The translations under genes were made by a program, and so were the position numbers. Positions 44,098-51,616 of a DNA stretch of 57,146 bases are shown piece after piece. The notes beneath the pieces are model-generated. The model was not told the DNA's origin. It ran no database searches and saw only the letters and a list, made by a program, of their open reading frames with translations. Every line of letters begins with the position of its first letter. The stretch's first letter is position 1. The stretch is from positions 1 through 57,146 of the forward strand of contig WFXA01000237.1 in the NCBI GenBank assembly GCA_015490835.1. Reading direction: 5' to 3'. Origin of the DNA: Flavobacteriaceae bacterium (GTDB lineage Bacteria > Bacteroidota > Bacteroidia > Flavobacteriales > Flavobacteriaceae).

Positions 44098-44576
44098 AAT
44101 ATAAAACTACAACATTGTTTTTAAAGAAACAACTAAAATTTATGTGCAATTTATTTTTTTGTAAAATATTTGGTCAATAGTGTTTAGTTGGCAGTCTTCA
44201 GTAGGCAGTCTTCAGTAGGCAGTCTTCAGTAGGCAGTTATCAGTAGGCAGTATGCAGTATTCAGTTGGCAGTGGGCGGTCATCAGTAGGCAGTCATCAGT
44301 AGGCAGTCATCAGTAGGCAGTCATCAGTAGGCAGTCATCAGTAGGCAGTCTTCAGTAGGCAGTTATCAGTAGGCAGTATGCAGTATTCAGTTGGCAGTGG
44401 GCGGTCTTTAGTGATTCGTGAGTAGTCAATCGAATTAATCTTCCCTTTTGGTATTCTCGATACTTTCAACAAGTTGAAAATCTACCTGTTGGCAGACAGG
44501 CTCGAACACCTTTTGATTTCAGGTTAAAGAAATGTTCATCAAATCATCAATCCTCAATCCTCAATCGAATAAATCG
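44098..44576. other. 479-bp gene-free region with repeats
   Basis: Contains the heptad array (44185-44414). After that, the only patterned sequence is AATCATCAATC followed by heptad-spaced CAATCCT, CAATCCT, CAATCGA (about 44542-44569). No ORF is credible. The promoter of the relA/spoT gene must be near the left end; none was picked. Confidence 0.7.
44185..44414 (+). repeat. 7-bp periodic repeat array (CAGTNNN), locus 3, with 126-bp higher-order repeat
   Basis: About 33 heptads, mostly CAGTCTT/CAGTCAT/CAGTTAT alternating with CAGTAGG. A 60-bp block at 44221-44280 recurs identically at 44347-44406, a distance of 126 bp, exactly 18 heptads. It lies between the start of relA/spoT and the end of the M48 protease gene. 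Confidence 0.92.
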
Positions 44577-45812
44577 TTAGTTTTGTTTTAATTTTTTTAT
44601 TCGTTGTAAAAGTGTTGGATGCGAATAATGAACAAATACATACCAAGGATGGGGTGTTAAGTTACTTAAATTGTTTTTACTCAATTTTTTAAGAGCTGAA
44701 ATCATCGGTTCTTCTCCAAAAGTTCTTTTGGCAAAAGCGTCAGCTTGGTATTCAAATTTCCTTGAAAGATAGTTCACAATTAACCCTGTAATTTCTGAAA
44801 TCGGGGTATATAAAATACCAAAAACCAAGAGTCCTATGTGAAAAGAAGGTGTGGAAATATGTAATGCTTTCGATAACAAGGGGTTTCCTATAAAAAGAGA
44901 TAATAACCAAAGTGTAAAACCCGTTAGTAAAGTAGATAGGATAAGGTTAATGATGACATGATTTTTTTTATAATGTCCAACTTCATGAGCCAAAACAGCA
45001 ACCACTTCGTCTTCGGTTAAATCATTAATAAGCGTGTCGTATAACGTTATTCTTTTTTGTTTTCCAAATCCCGAAAAGTAAGCGTTGGCTTTGGTGCTTC
45101 TTTTTGAACCGTTTATAATAAAAATAGTAGAAAGTGCAAACCCTACTTTGTTTGCATATTGTGTGATTTTTTCTTTTAAACTTCCTTCAGCTAATGGTAT
45201 TTGCTTGTTAAAAAGGGGTACAATAAGTTTTGAATAAAAAAAGGTGATAAAAAGAGTGAAAATTGAAATAATTCCCCAAGCATATAACCAAAAATTACTT
45301 CCGGAAAGTTGATAAAACCATAATATAGCTGAAAGAATACTTCCTCCCAGAACCAGAAATAAGAGCCAGCCTTTAAGTTTGTCTAATACAAATGTTTTTA
45401 AGGTCGTTTTATTAAAACCGAATTTTTCTTCGATAACAAAAGTATGATAATACTGAAAAGGCAATGTAAGTAAATCATTTGCCAAAAAAATTAGACCGAA
45501 AAAAAGTAGGGAAATTAAAATTTCGTTGTTTGTAAAACTTCTCACAAAAGTATCTGTTAAAGCAAAACCATCAAGAAAGAAAAAGAAAAGTATTGCAATC
45601 ATAGAGAGTGTTGAGGTAATAAGACCGAATTTAAAATTCGCTTTTTGGTAAGCAATCGATTTGTTATACTCGTCTTGGTTATACACATCTGCAACTTCAT
45701 CGGGAAGTTTTTGTGTTCTGTTTTTAAAGTTAAGATAATCTAAAAACGTGTCGAATAGAAAATTAAAGATGAGAATACCTATTATAAGGTAAAAAAAAGT
45801 TTGGGGATTCAT
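44577..45812 (-). CDS. M48 family metalloprotease (Ste24/CAAX protease-like)
   Basis: A 411-residue integral-membrane M48 protease with about 7 hydrophobic segments. The zinc site is HEVGH in VVAVLAHEVGHYKKNH, with a downstream EFQADAFAKR-like block (KFEYQADAFAKRTFG) giving the third ligand. The layout matches Ste24/CAAX prenyl protease 1; in bacteria the substrates are unknown, since protein prenylation is absent. Coupled to a TrmH-type gene upstream by a 4-bp overlap. Confidence 0.94.
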   Translation of the reverse strand: MNPQTFFYLIIGILIFNFLFDTFLDYLNFKNRTQKLPDEVADVYNQDEYNKSIAYQKANFKFGLITSTLSMIAILFFFFLDGFALTDTFVRSFTNNEILISLLFFGLIFLANDLLTLPFQYYHTFVIEEKFGFNKTTLKTFVLDKLKGWLLFLVLGGSILSAILWFYQLSGSNFWLYAWGIISIFTLFITFFYSKLIVPLFNKQIPLAEGSLKEKITQYANKVGFALSTIFIINGSKRSTKANAYFSGFGKQKRITLYDTLINDLTEDEVVAVLAHEVGHYKKNHVIINLILSTLLTGFTLWLLSLFIGNPLLSKALHISTPSFHIGLLVFGILYTPISEITGLIVNYLSRKFEYQADAFAKRTFGEEPMISALKKLSKNNLSNLTPHPWYVFVHYSHPTLLQRIKKLKQN

Positions 45813-46612
45813 AGATTAAAATTACGTTGTCTTTTGGCTTCAAAAATAAGAATTCCTGCTGCAACCGAAACATTTAACGAATCGATTTTCCCTTGCATGG
45901 GTATGTGTATGTTTTTAGTGCTTTCTGTTCGCCAAGTTTCAGAAAGTCCTGTCGCTTCTGTACCTACCACAATGGCAGAAGGCTTAGTGAAATCACAAGT
46001 TTGGTATGGGATAGACTTCTGTAAAATAGCACTATAAATAGCTATGTTTTTTTTCTTTAAATAATCAATAATAGTCTGTGTTGTACCGGTTGCAATAGGA
46101 ACAGAAAATAAACACCCTACGCTACTTCGTATTATATTTGGGTTGTATAGGTCTGTTTTGGGGTTGGCAATGAGTACCGCATTGAGTTTTGCGGCATCGG
46201 CTGTGCGTAAAAGGGCTCCTATATTTCCCGGTTTTTCGGGTGCTTCTGCAACAAGTACTAACGGATTTTTTGTAGTAAATTTTAATGAATTTAAATCATT
46301 TTTTTTCGTTTTTAAAATAGCTAGTATTCCTTCGGTGGAACCTCTGTAAGCAATTTTTTTGTAAACCTGTTTTGTAATTTGTATAAAACTTATTTTTTCA
46401 ATTATTCCCAACTCATTTAGTTTGCTTTCCGGAAAAATTTCAGGACAAAATAGTAAATCAACTATCTGAAAATTAGCTTCTATTGCTAATTTAATCTCTT
46501 TAAAACCTTCAACAACAAAGCGTTCTTTTTTTCTTCGCTCTTTCGATTTTTCTTGAAGTAAAACAATGGATTTTATGGTTGAATTAGTAGTACTTGTAAT
46601 AACTTTTGCCAT
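45809..46612 (-). CDS. TrmH/SpoU-family RNA methyltransferase
   Basis: A 267-residue SPOUT methyltransferase. The N-terminal substrate-binding domain (KERRKKERFVVEGFKEI) is followed by the knotted catalytic domain: LNAVLIANPKTDLYNPNIIRSS, AIVVGTEATGLSE and IPMQGKIDSLNVSVAAGI. It methylates ribose 2'-O of tRNA or rRNA; the target is not readable. A -7 element lies about 4 bp before its ATG, implying a leaderless or nearly leaderless transcript. First gene of a pair with the M48 protease. Confidence 0.94.
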   Translation of the reverse strand: MAKVITSTTNSTIKSIVLLQEKSKERRKKERFVVEGFKEIKLAIEANFQIVDLLFCPEIFPESKLNELGIIEKISFIQITKQVYKKIAYRGSTEGILAILKTKKNDLNSLKFTTKNPLVLVAEAPEKPGNIGALLRTADAAKLNAVLIANPKTDLYNPNIIRSSVGCLFSVPIATGTTQTIIDYLKKKNIAIYSAILQKSIPYQTCDFTKPSAIVVGTEATGLSETWRTESTKNIHIPMQGKIDSLNVSVAAGILIFEAKRQRNFNL

Positions 46613-46616
46613 ATTG

Positions 46617-46624
46617 CAAAGTTA
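46617..46624 (-). promoter_or_regulatory. -7 element (TAACTTTG) abutting the TrmH-like start
   Basis: On the minus strand TAACTTTG is followed by CAAT and then the ATG. With the usual spacing from the -7 element, transcription would start at or very near the A of the ATG. Confidence 0.45.
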
Positions 46625-46643
46625 AACTTTTAATAAAAAACTT

Positions 46644-46651
46644 TACCTTTG
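46644..46651 (+). promoter_or_regulatory. -7 element (TACCTTTG) before rhodanese gene
   Basis: A TAnnTTTG match 22 bp before ATG 46674, in the divergent gap. Confidence 0.55.
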
Positions 46652-46673
46652 TTTTTCATAAAAAAATATAATC

Positions 46674-47123
46674 ATGAAAACACTACTACTTTTTTTAGCA
46701 TTTGGTTTAACGTTAACTTTTCAATCTTGTAAAAACACGCCAACAATAAAAAATAAGGATAATCAAACTGTTACAGCTACCCAGAAAGAAGTTGTAAAAC
46801 AAGAAAAAACATATTTAAACACACCAAAAGAGTTTTATGATGTCATTCAGTCTAAAAAAGTTCAATTAGTTGATGTTAGAACACCGGAAGAATTTAATGA
46901 AGGTCATTTAAAAGGAGCTGTGAATATATGTGTTACCTGTGATGGTTTTAATTCTAAAGTAAGTAGCTTAGACAAGTCTAAACCGGTGTATGTGTATTGC
47001 CGTTCAGGTCATAGAAGCGGAAATGCAACTAAAATTCTTTCCGAAATGGGATATGAAGAAGTTCATGATATGGATGGTGGAATAGAAGCCTGGCAAGCAA
47101 ACAATTTGCCAGTAGAAAAGTAA
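46674..47123 (+). CDS. rhodanese-like lipoprotein
   Basis: A 149-residue lipoprotein (signal ending FQSC, Cys19) with a rhodanese domain (about 50-147). The active-site loop is YCRSGHRSG with catalytic Cys109; LVDVRTPEEFNEGHLKGAVN precedes and DGGIEAWQ ends the domain. Periplasmic or outer-membrane single-domain rhodaneses handle sulfane sulfur, but the substrate here is unknown. The extra Cys pair VTCDG could be a second redox site. Confidence 0.93.
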   Translation: MKTLLLFLAFGLTLTFQSCKNTPTIKNKDNQTVTATQKEVVKQEKTYLNTPKEFYDVIQSKKVQLVDVRTPEEFNEGHLKGAVNICVTCDGFNSKVSSLDKSKPVYVYCRSGHRSGNATKILSEMGYEEVHDMDGGIEAWQANNLPVEK

Positions 47124-47210
47124 ACCAATTCTCTTAATACAAAAGAGTTTAAAACAAACATAAATTAGTCAAAAAAAATGGTGTTATGCCGAAGAATTGA
47201 AATTGGTTTT

Positions 47211-47231
47211 GTCCTAAAATTTATTTAGGAC
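47211..47231. repeat. short perfect inverted repeat
   Basis: GTCCTAAA (47211-47218) and TTTAGGAC (47224-47231) form an 8-bp stem with a 5-nt loop. There is no T-run on either side, so terminator function is doubtful. It lies in the 286-bp gap between the rhodanese gene and the tmRNA. Confidence 0.5.
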
Positions 47232-47379
47232 GGGATTGAACATTAATTTTAGATTAATTGCAAGCTGTCAGAAAAATAACAGTTTTTTTACATGGTGAAG
47301 ATACATAAGTAAATGGCTTGTGGACATTTAGAGAGAGCTGCCAGCTTGCCACGCCGGAAAACGAATACCGCAGGCAAAC

Positions 47380-47403
47380 AAAAAAAGCCACAAAAGTGGC
47401 TTT
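47380..47403 (-). terminator. Rho-independent terminator of tmRNA
   Basis: AAAGCCAC (47384-47391) and GTGGCTTT (47396-47403) form a perfect 8-bp stem. On the minus strand a T-run follows (A-run 47380-47386). It lies right after the 3' end of the tmRNA. Confidence 0.9.
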
Positions 47404-47409
47404 AAGAAG

Positions 47410-47804
47410 TGGAGCCGGAGGGATTCGAACCCTCGTCCAAACAAGTAACCACTATGCTTTCTACATACTTAGTCTTCAATTAATTTTAGTCCGTAATCTG
47501 ATTGAAGACGACCTGATTACGGCTTAGCTTTAATTTGAGTTTCGCCCTTATATCAAAGCACTATAAGAACTAGGTTTACTTTTACGAAGCCTCCGGTTCA
47601 ATCGCCGTAAACCAAGGCAATTGAGAGACTTCTTGCTTTCCCGCCTTGCGGGACCAGGCTAATCTTACTATACTTCAGATTATGCAGCAAGAGCGAAGTT
47701 ATTATCGCCGTTTAAAAGTGTGAATTATGAGATTTACGAGCTGTATTTCAGCGCTCGGTATGCTTACATAGTAATTTACATCGCTGTCAAAACCAGTCGG
47801 CCCC
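47410..47804 (-). ncRNA. ssrA: transfer-messenger RNA (tmRNA)
   Basis: The 5' end (minus strand) reads GGGGCCGACTGGTTTTGACA and pairs through GGGGCCG with CGGCTCC at the 3' end to make the tRNA-like acceptor; a T-arm (GAGGG, TTCGAAT, CCCTC) precedes it. The internal tag frame (47680-47709, minus) is GGC-GAT-AAT-AAC-TTC-GCT-CTT-GCT-GCA-TAA, giving the tag GDNNFALAA after the charged Ala. The encoded sequence is 395 nt. The CCA end is not encoded: after discriminator A comes CTT. A terminator follows. It is divergent from the saccharopine-dehydrogenase-like gene. Confidence 0.95.
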
Positions 47805-47880
47805 GGTTATATTACGAAAATTACTTTTCAAAGAACTACCTTTCCAAAAAGAAAGCCTGCAAATATATAATTTTAAAATG

Positions 47881-47888
47881 TATCTTTG
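47881..47888 (+). promoter_or_regulatory. -7 element (TATCTTTG) before saccharopine-dehydrogenase-like gene
   Basis: A full TAnnTTTG match. Transcription would start about 30 nt before ATG 47923 and excludes the earlier in-frame start at 47878. Confidence 0.6.
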
Positions 47889-47922
47889 TAGCAAGTTACT
47901 AACCTTTCAAAATGTGTACCAA

Positions 47923-49146
47923 ATGCCAATACACTTCGCTTTAATTAAAGAACGTAAAACTCCGCCGGACAGAAGAGTAGTTTTTTCGCCAAAAGCCTGT
48001 CAAGGAGTCATCGAAAAATTTCCAAACGCTAAACTTATTGTTGAAAGTAGCGACATTCGGTTTTTTAAAGACGAGGATTATATAAAAGCCGGTTTTAAAG
48101 TTACTAATGATGTTACAGCTTGTGATATAATGTTGGGTGTTAAGGAAGTACCCATTGAAGCATTAATTCCGAATAAAAAATATTTCTTTTTTAGCCATAC
48201 CATAAAAAAGCAACCTTATAACCGAAAATTATTACAAGCTATTCTATATAAAAAGATTGAATTTTATGACCACGAAACCATCGTTAATGAAAAAGGACAC
48301 AGACTTATAGGATTTGGAAGGTATGCCGGATTGGTAGGAGCCTACAACGGATTTAGAGCATTGGGATTAAGAGATAAACTTTTTAATCTTCTCAAAGTAG
48401 AACAGTTACATGATTTACAAGAAGTGAAATCCGAACTAGATAAAATTAAATTGCCTGCCATTAAAATACTATTAACCGGAAACGGAAAAGTAGCACATGG
48501 TGCAAAAGAAATACTCGATCACTTAAAAATTAAGCAAGTTACCGTTGAAGAATATTTACACAACACGTATCAAGTGCCGGTATATTGTAAAATAGGAATT
48601 CATAATTACAACAAACGAAAAGACGGAAAACACTGGGATAGATTCGATTTTTACAACCATCCCGAAGAATACGAAAGCAATTTTATGCGATTTGCAAAAG
48701 TAACCGATATGTTCATAGCCGGACATTTTTATGGTGATGGTGCTCCTTATCTGTTTACTCGGGAGGATGCAAAACATCCCGATTTTAAAATTAATTTGGT
48801 AGCCGATATATCTTGCGATATCGATGGTCCTGTTGCTTCAACTATAAGACCCTCTACCATAGCAGACCCGTTTTACGGTTATAATCCAAAAACCGAAACC
48901 GAAGTTGCTTTTGATGCTCCCGGTGCCATCACGGTAATGGCAGTAGATAATCTTCCGTGCGAATTACCTAAAGATGCAAGTGAAGGTTTCGGAAAAATGT
49001 TTATAAAACATGTTATTCCTGCTTTTTTTAATGGAGATAAAGACGGAATATTGGAACGAGCCCGGGTAACTACTTCCAACGGAAAACTCACAAAACGCTT
49101 TGCGTATTTACAAGATTATGTAGACGGAAAAGAATTAAACTCATGA
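47923..49146 (+). CDS. NAD(P)-dependent oxidoreductase, saccharopine/alanine dehydrogenase family (LYS1-like)
   Basis: A 407-residue protein. The N-terminal half has the AlaDH/PNT-type [18 protein letters not shown] and a [16 protein letters not shown] block with the conserved catalytic His region; the later part has [17 protein letters not shown] (nucleotide-binding) and the [19 protein letters not shown] motif seen in LYS1-type saccharopine dehydrogenases. It probably oxidises or reduces an amino-acid-derived substrate; the exact reaction is uncertain. Coupled to pyrF by a 4-bp overlap. The chosen ATG follows a -7 element. Confidence 0.88.
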   Translation: MPIHFALIKERKTPPDRRVVFSPKACQGVIEKFPNAKLIVESSDIRFFKDEDYIKAGFKVTNDVTACDIMLGVKEVPIEALIPNKKYFFFSHTIKKQPYNRKLLQAILYKKIEFYDHETIVNEKGHRLIGFGRYAGLVGAYNGFRALGLRDKLFNLLKVEQLHDLQEVKSELDKIKLPAIKILLTGNGKVAHGAKEILDHLKIKQVTVEEYLHNTYQVPVYCKIGIHNYNKRKDGKHWDRFDFYNHPEEYESNFMRFAKVTDMFIAGHFYGDGAPYLFTREDAKHPDFKINLVADISCDIDGPVASTIRPSTIADPFYGYNPKTETEVAFDAPGAITVMAVDNLPCELPKDASEGFGKMFIKHVIPAFFNGDKDGILERARVTTSNGKLTKRFAYLQDYVDGKELNS

Positions 49147-49973
49147 ATACTGAAAAACTAATTTCCGAAATACATAAAAAACAATCTTTTCTGTGCGTAG
49201 GATTAGATGTAGATTTACAGAAAATACCTGCATTTTTATTAAAAGAAGAAGATCCGATTTTTGAATTTAATAAAGCCATTATTGAAGCTACTCATCCTTT
49301 TACTGTGGCGTATAAACCCAACCTTGCTTTTTATGAAGCCCACGGAATAAAAGGTTGGCAAGCACTAAAAAAAACTATTCATTACCTAAATAAAAATCAC
49401 CCCGAAATGTTCACTATAGCTGATGCAAAGCGTGGTGATATTGGTAATACATCGCAAATGTATGCCAAAGCTTTTTTTAACGATTTGGGCTTTGATAGTA
49501 TTACGGTAGCTCCTTATATGGGTAAAGATTCGGTGGAACCGTTTTTGGCTTTTAAAGAAAAACACACCATATTATTGGCATTAACATCAAATGAAGGCGC
49601 TTACGATTTTCAAACCAAAAAAGCAGGAGATAAAGCGCTTTATAAAAAAGTTTTGGAAATCTCTAAACAATGGAAAAACAGTCAAAATTTAATGTATGTA
49701 GTAGGAGCCACCAAAGCCGAGTATTTTAAAGAAATAAGGCAGATTGTACCGGATAGTTTTTTATTGGTTCCGGGTGTTGGTGCGCAAGGCGGAAGTTTGA
49801 AAGCGGTTTGTAAATACGGATTGACTAAGAATATAGGACTTCTAATAAATTCATCCCGCGGAATTATTTATGCTTCAAAAGAAAAAGATTTTGCTAAGGC
49901 AGCTGCTGAGGAAGCAGAAAAATTACAGCTTCAAATGAAAACTATTTTAAATGGAACTAACCGACCAGCTTAA
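49143..49973 (+). CDS. pyrF: orotidine 5'-phosphate decarboxylase
   Basis: A 276-residue PyrF of the longer type-2 subfamily. The active-site signature is [15 protein letters not shown] (Lys and Asp pair) with [13 protein letters not shown] and the phosphate-binding end [12 protein letters not shown]. It makes UMP from OMP in pyrimidine synthesis. Starts inside the last codons of the previous gene (ATGA overlap) and overlaps the BtuF-like gene by 23 bp. Confidence 0.97.
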   Translation: MNTEKLISEIHKKQSFLCVGLDVDLQKIPAFLLKEEDPIFEFNKAIIEATHPFTVAYKPNLAFYEAHGIKGWQALKKTIHYLNKNHPEMFTIADAKRGDIGNTSQMYAKAFFNDLGFDSITVAPYMGKDSVEPFLAFKEKHTILLALTSNEGAYDFQTKKAGDKALYKKVLEISKQWKNSQNLMYVVGATKAEYFKEIRQIVPDSFLLVPGVGAQGGSLKAVCKYGLTKNIGLLINSSRGIIYASKEKDFAKAAAEEAEKLQLQMKTILNGTNRPA

Positions 49974-50724
49974 TCGAAAAATAGTTTTAAAAAGCGTACC
50001 AAAAAGAATTGTTTCGTTAGTACCCTCTCAAACCGAACTCTTGGTTGATTTAGGGTTGGAAAATACTTTGGTAGGAATTACCAAGTTTTGTGTGCATCCT
50101 AGTTTTTTACGAGAATCCAAAACTATTGTAGGAGGAACCAAAAAGGTAAACTATACTAAAATAATTCAGCTTCGTCCCGATATCATTATTTGCAACAAAG
50201 AAGAAAATACCAAAGAAATGGTTATTGAGTTAGAAAAAATAGCACCGCTTTGGGTGAGTGATATTTTTACTATTGATGATAACCTTAAAATGATTGAACA
50301 ATTGGGACAACTGTTTGATAAAGAGAAAAAGGCAAGGCAAATCATTTCAACAATTCAAGCAGAAAGAGATAGATTTTTAAAAGATGTATGCAAAAGACCG
50401 GTTAAAAAAGTAGCCTATCTTATTTGGAAAAATCCGTATCTTCTTGCCGGAAAAAATACTTTTATCAATGAATTACTTAGCTTTAACCGGTTTGAAAACA
50501 TCATTACACAGCCTACTTCTCGTTATCCTGAAACCACTATTAAACAGTTGCAAGAAGCCGATGTAATTTTACTTTCAACAGAGCCCTATCCGTTTAAACA
50601 AAAAGATGTTGAAGAACTCGCCCAAATTACCAAAAGAAAAGTAGAATTAGTTAACGGCGAATTTTTTAGTTGGTATGGCTCTAGATTAATAAAAGCTTTT
50701 GAGTATTTTAAAACTATTTATTAA
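49951..50724 (+). CDS. BtuF-like helical-backbone metal receptor without signal peptide
   Basis: A 257-residue protein with the class-III substrate-binding fold of BtuF and Fhu[19 protein letters not shown] at the front, [12 protein letters not shown], and the [17 protein letters not shown]-type region near the C-terminus. Members bind cobalamin, siderophore or haem in the periplasm, but this protein has no signal peptide or lipobox: it starts [12 protein letters not shown]. No BtuCD genes are near. A cobalamin-dependent mutase gene lies 0.9 kb downstream. The 23-bp overlap with pyrF is the start choice because the motif begins at residue 13. Confidence 0.88.
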   Translation: MELTDQLNRKIVLKSVPKRIVSLVPSQTELLVDLGLENTLVGITKFCVHPSFLRESKTIVGGTKKVNYTKIIQLRPDIIICNKEENTKEMVIELEKIAPLWVSDIFTIDDNLKMIEQLGQLFDKEKKARQIISTIQAERDRFLKDVCKRPVKKVAYLIWKNPYLLAGKNTFINELLSFNRFENIITQPTSRYPETTIKQLQEADVILLSTEPYPFKQKDVEELAQITKRKVELVNGEFFSWYGSRLIKAFEYFKTIY

Positions 50725-51428
50725 TCCTGCAAAGCAAAAACTTGTTTTAATAAATTGGTAGTACGCGAAGAAATTTTAGTTCTAATATTTTTTTCCTCTA
50801 CAGCAATCATAGTGTAAACACCTTTTAAAGCTTGATTGGTTACATAATCTGTTAAATCCGGGTTTACCTTGTTTACAAACGGAATGGTGTTGTATTTGTT
50901 AATAATATTTTCCCAAATTTGGTCGGCTCCTACTTTGCTAAACGAATTTTTAATTACCGGATTAAATTTGGTGTACAAAGCTTGATTGGTTTTATTTTGT
51001 AAGTACATTGTAGCAGCATTATCACTACCTAGAAGGATATTTTTTGCATCGGTAAAAGTAATGCCTTTAACAGCATCTACAAAAATGGGAGTCGCCTCTT
51101 TAACCGCATCTTCTGCAGCGCGATTAAGTACTTTTAAGCCTTCGTCTGCAAGTTTTCCTAATCCGATATCGCGTAGTGTTCTATCTACCTTTTGAAGCTC
51201 TTGTGGCAATAGGATTTTCACCAATTTATTTTTATAAAAACCGTCTCTTTGTGTAAGTTTTGTTACTTGTTTGTTTATCCCAAAATCTAAAGCTTGTCGC
51301 AATCCTCCTGCAATATTAATTGTATTTGTGCCGTTGCCACCGGGAAGCGTGTTAACCACATTTTGCAACTCGGCACAAGAAAATAAGGTTAAAATAATCG
51401 ATAATAGATATAACTTGATAAATCTCAT
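50721..51428 (-). CDS. DUF4197 lipoprotein
   Basis: A 235-residue lipoprotein from ATG 51428 (signal ending TLFSC). The body is a helical DUF4197 domain: LRQALDFGINKQVTKL, a KILLPQELQKVDRTLRDIGLGKLADE block and AVKGITFTDAKNILLG. DUF4197 proteins are exported and of unknown function. The frame is open to 51470, but the chosen start has the clean lipoprotein signal. Stop overlaps the BtuF-like stop by 4 bp. Confidence 0.92.
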   Translation of the reverse strand: MRFIKLYLLSIILTLFSCAELQNVVNTLPGGNGTNTINIAGGLRQALDFGINKQVTKLTQRDGFYKNKLVKILLPQELQKVDRTLRDIGLGKLADEGLKVLNRAAEDAVKEATPIFVDAVKGITFTDAKNILLGSDNAATMYLQNKTNQALYTKFNPVIKNSFSKVGADQIWENIINKYNTIPFVNKVNPDLTDYVTNQALKGVYTMIAVEEKNIRTKISSRTTNLLKQVFALQD

Positions 51429-51582
51429 AGAATAAATTTTACTTTTTTCAAATATACACATTATGCTCATAAAAAAAACATTCTGTGAAGAGCTTTAAAA
51501 TGTTAGATTAAAACATAAATAAACCTACCATTGAATTTTGATATAAATCGCATCTATTCTAAATTCTTATTTTTTGATTTTG

Positions 51583-51590
51583 TAACTTTG
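51583..51590 (+). promoter_or_regulatory. -7 element (TAACTTTG) before icmF
   Basis: A TAnnTTTG match 26 bp before ATG 51617. No cobalamin riboswitch-like structure was seen in the gap to the DUF4197 gene. Confidence 0.55.
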
Positions 51591-51616
51591 CCATCATTTA
51601 TTTTAGCAATAGCATT

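Noticed and set aside
44185-44414. CRISPR array
   Set aside because: The period is 7 or 14 bp and there are no unique spacers; no cas genes are in the window.
47410-47440. separate tRNA gene on the minus strand
   Set aside because: The T-arm belongs to the tmRNA; the matching 5' acceptor strand is 390 nt away and a tag frame lies between.
47318-47527. 69-residue plus-strand ORF
   Set aside because: It overlaps the tmRNA terminator and the tRNA-like 3' end of the tmRNA; not coding.
51429-51616. cobalamin riboswitch before icmF
   Set aside because: The 188-bp gap has no B12-box-like structure, and a -7 element lies only 26 bp before the start.
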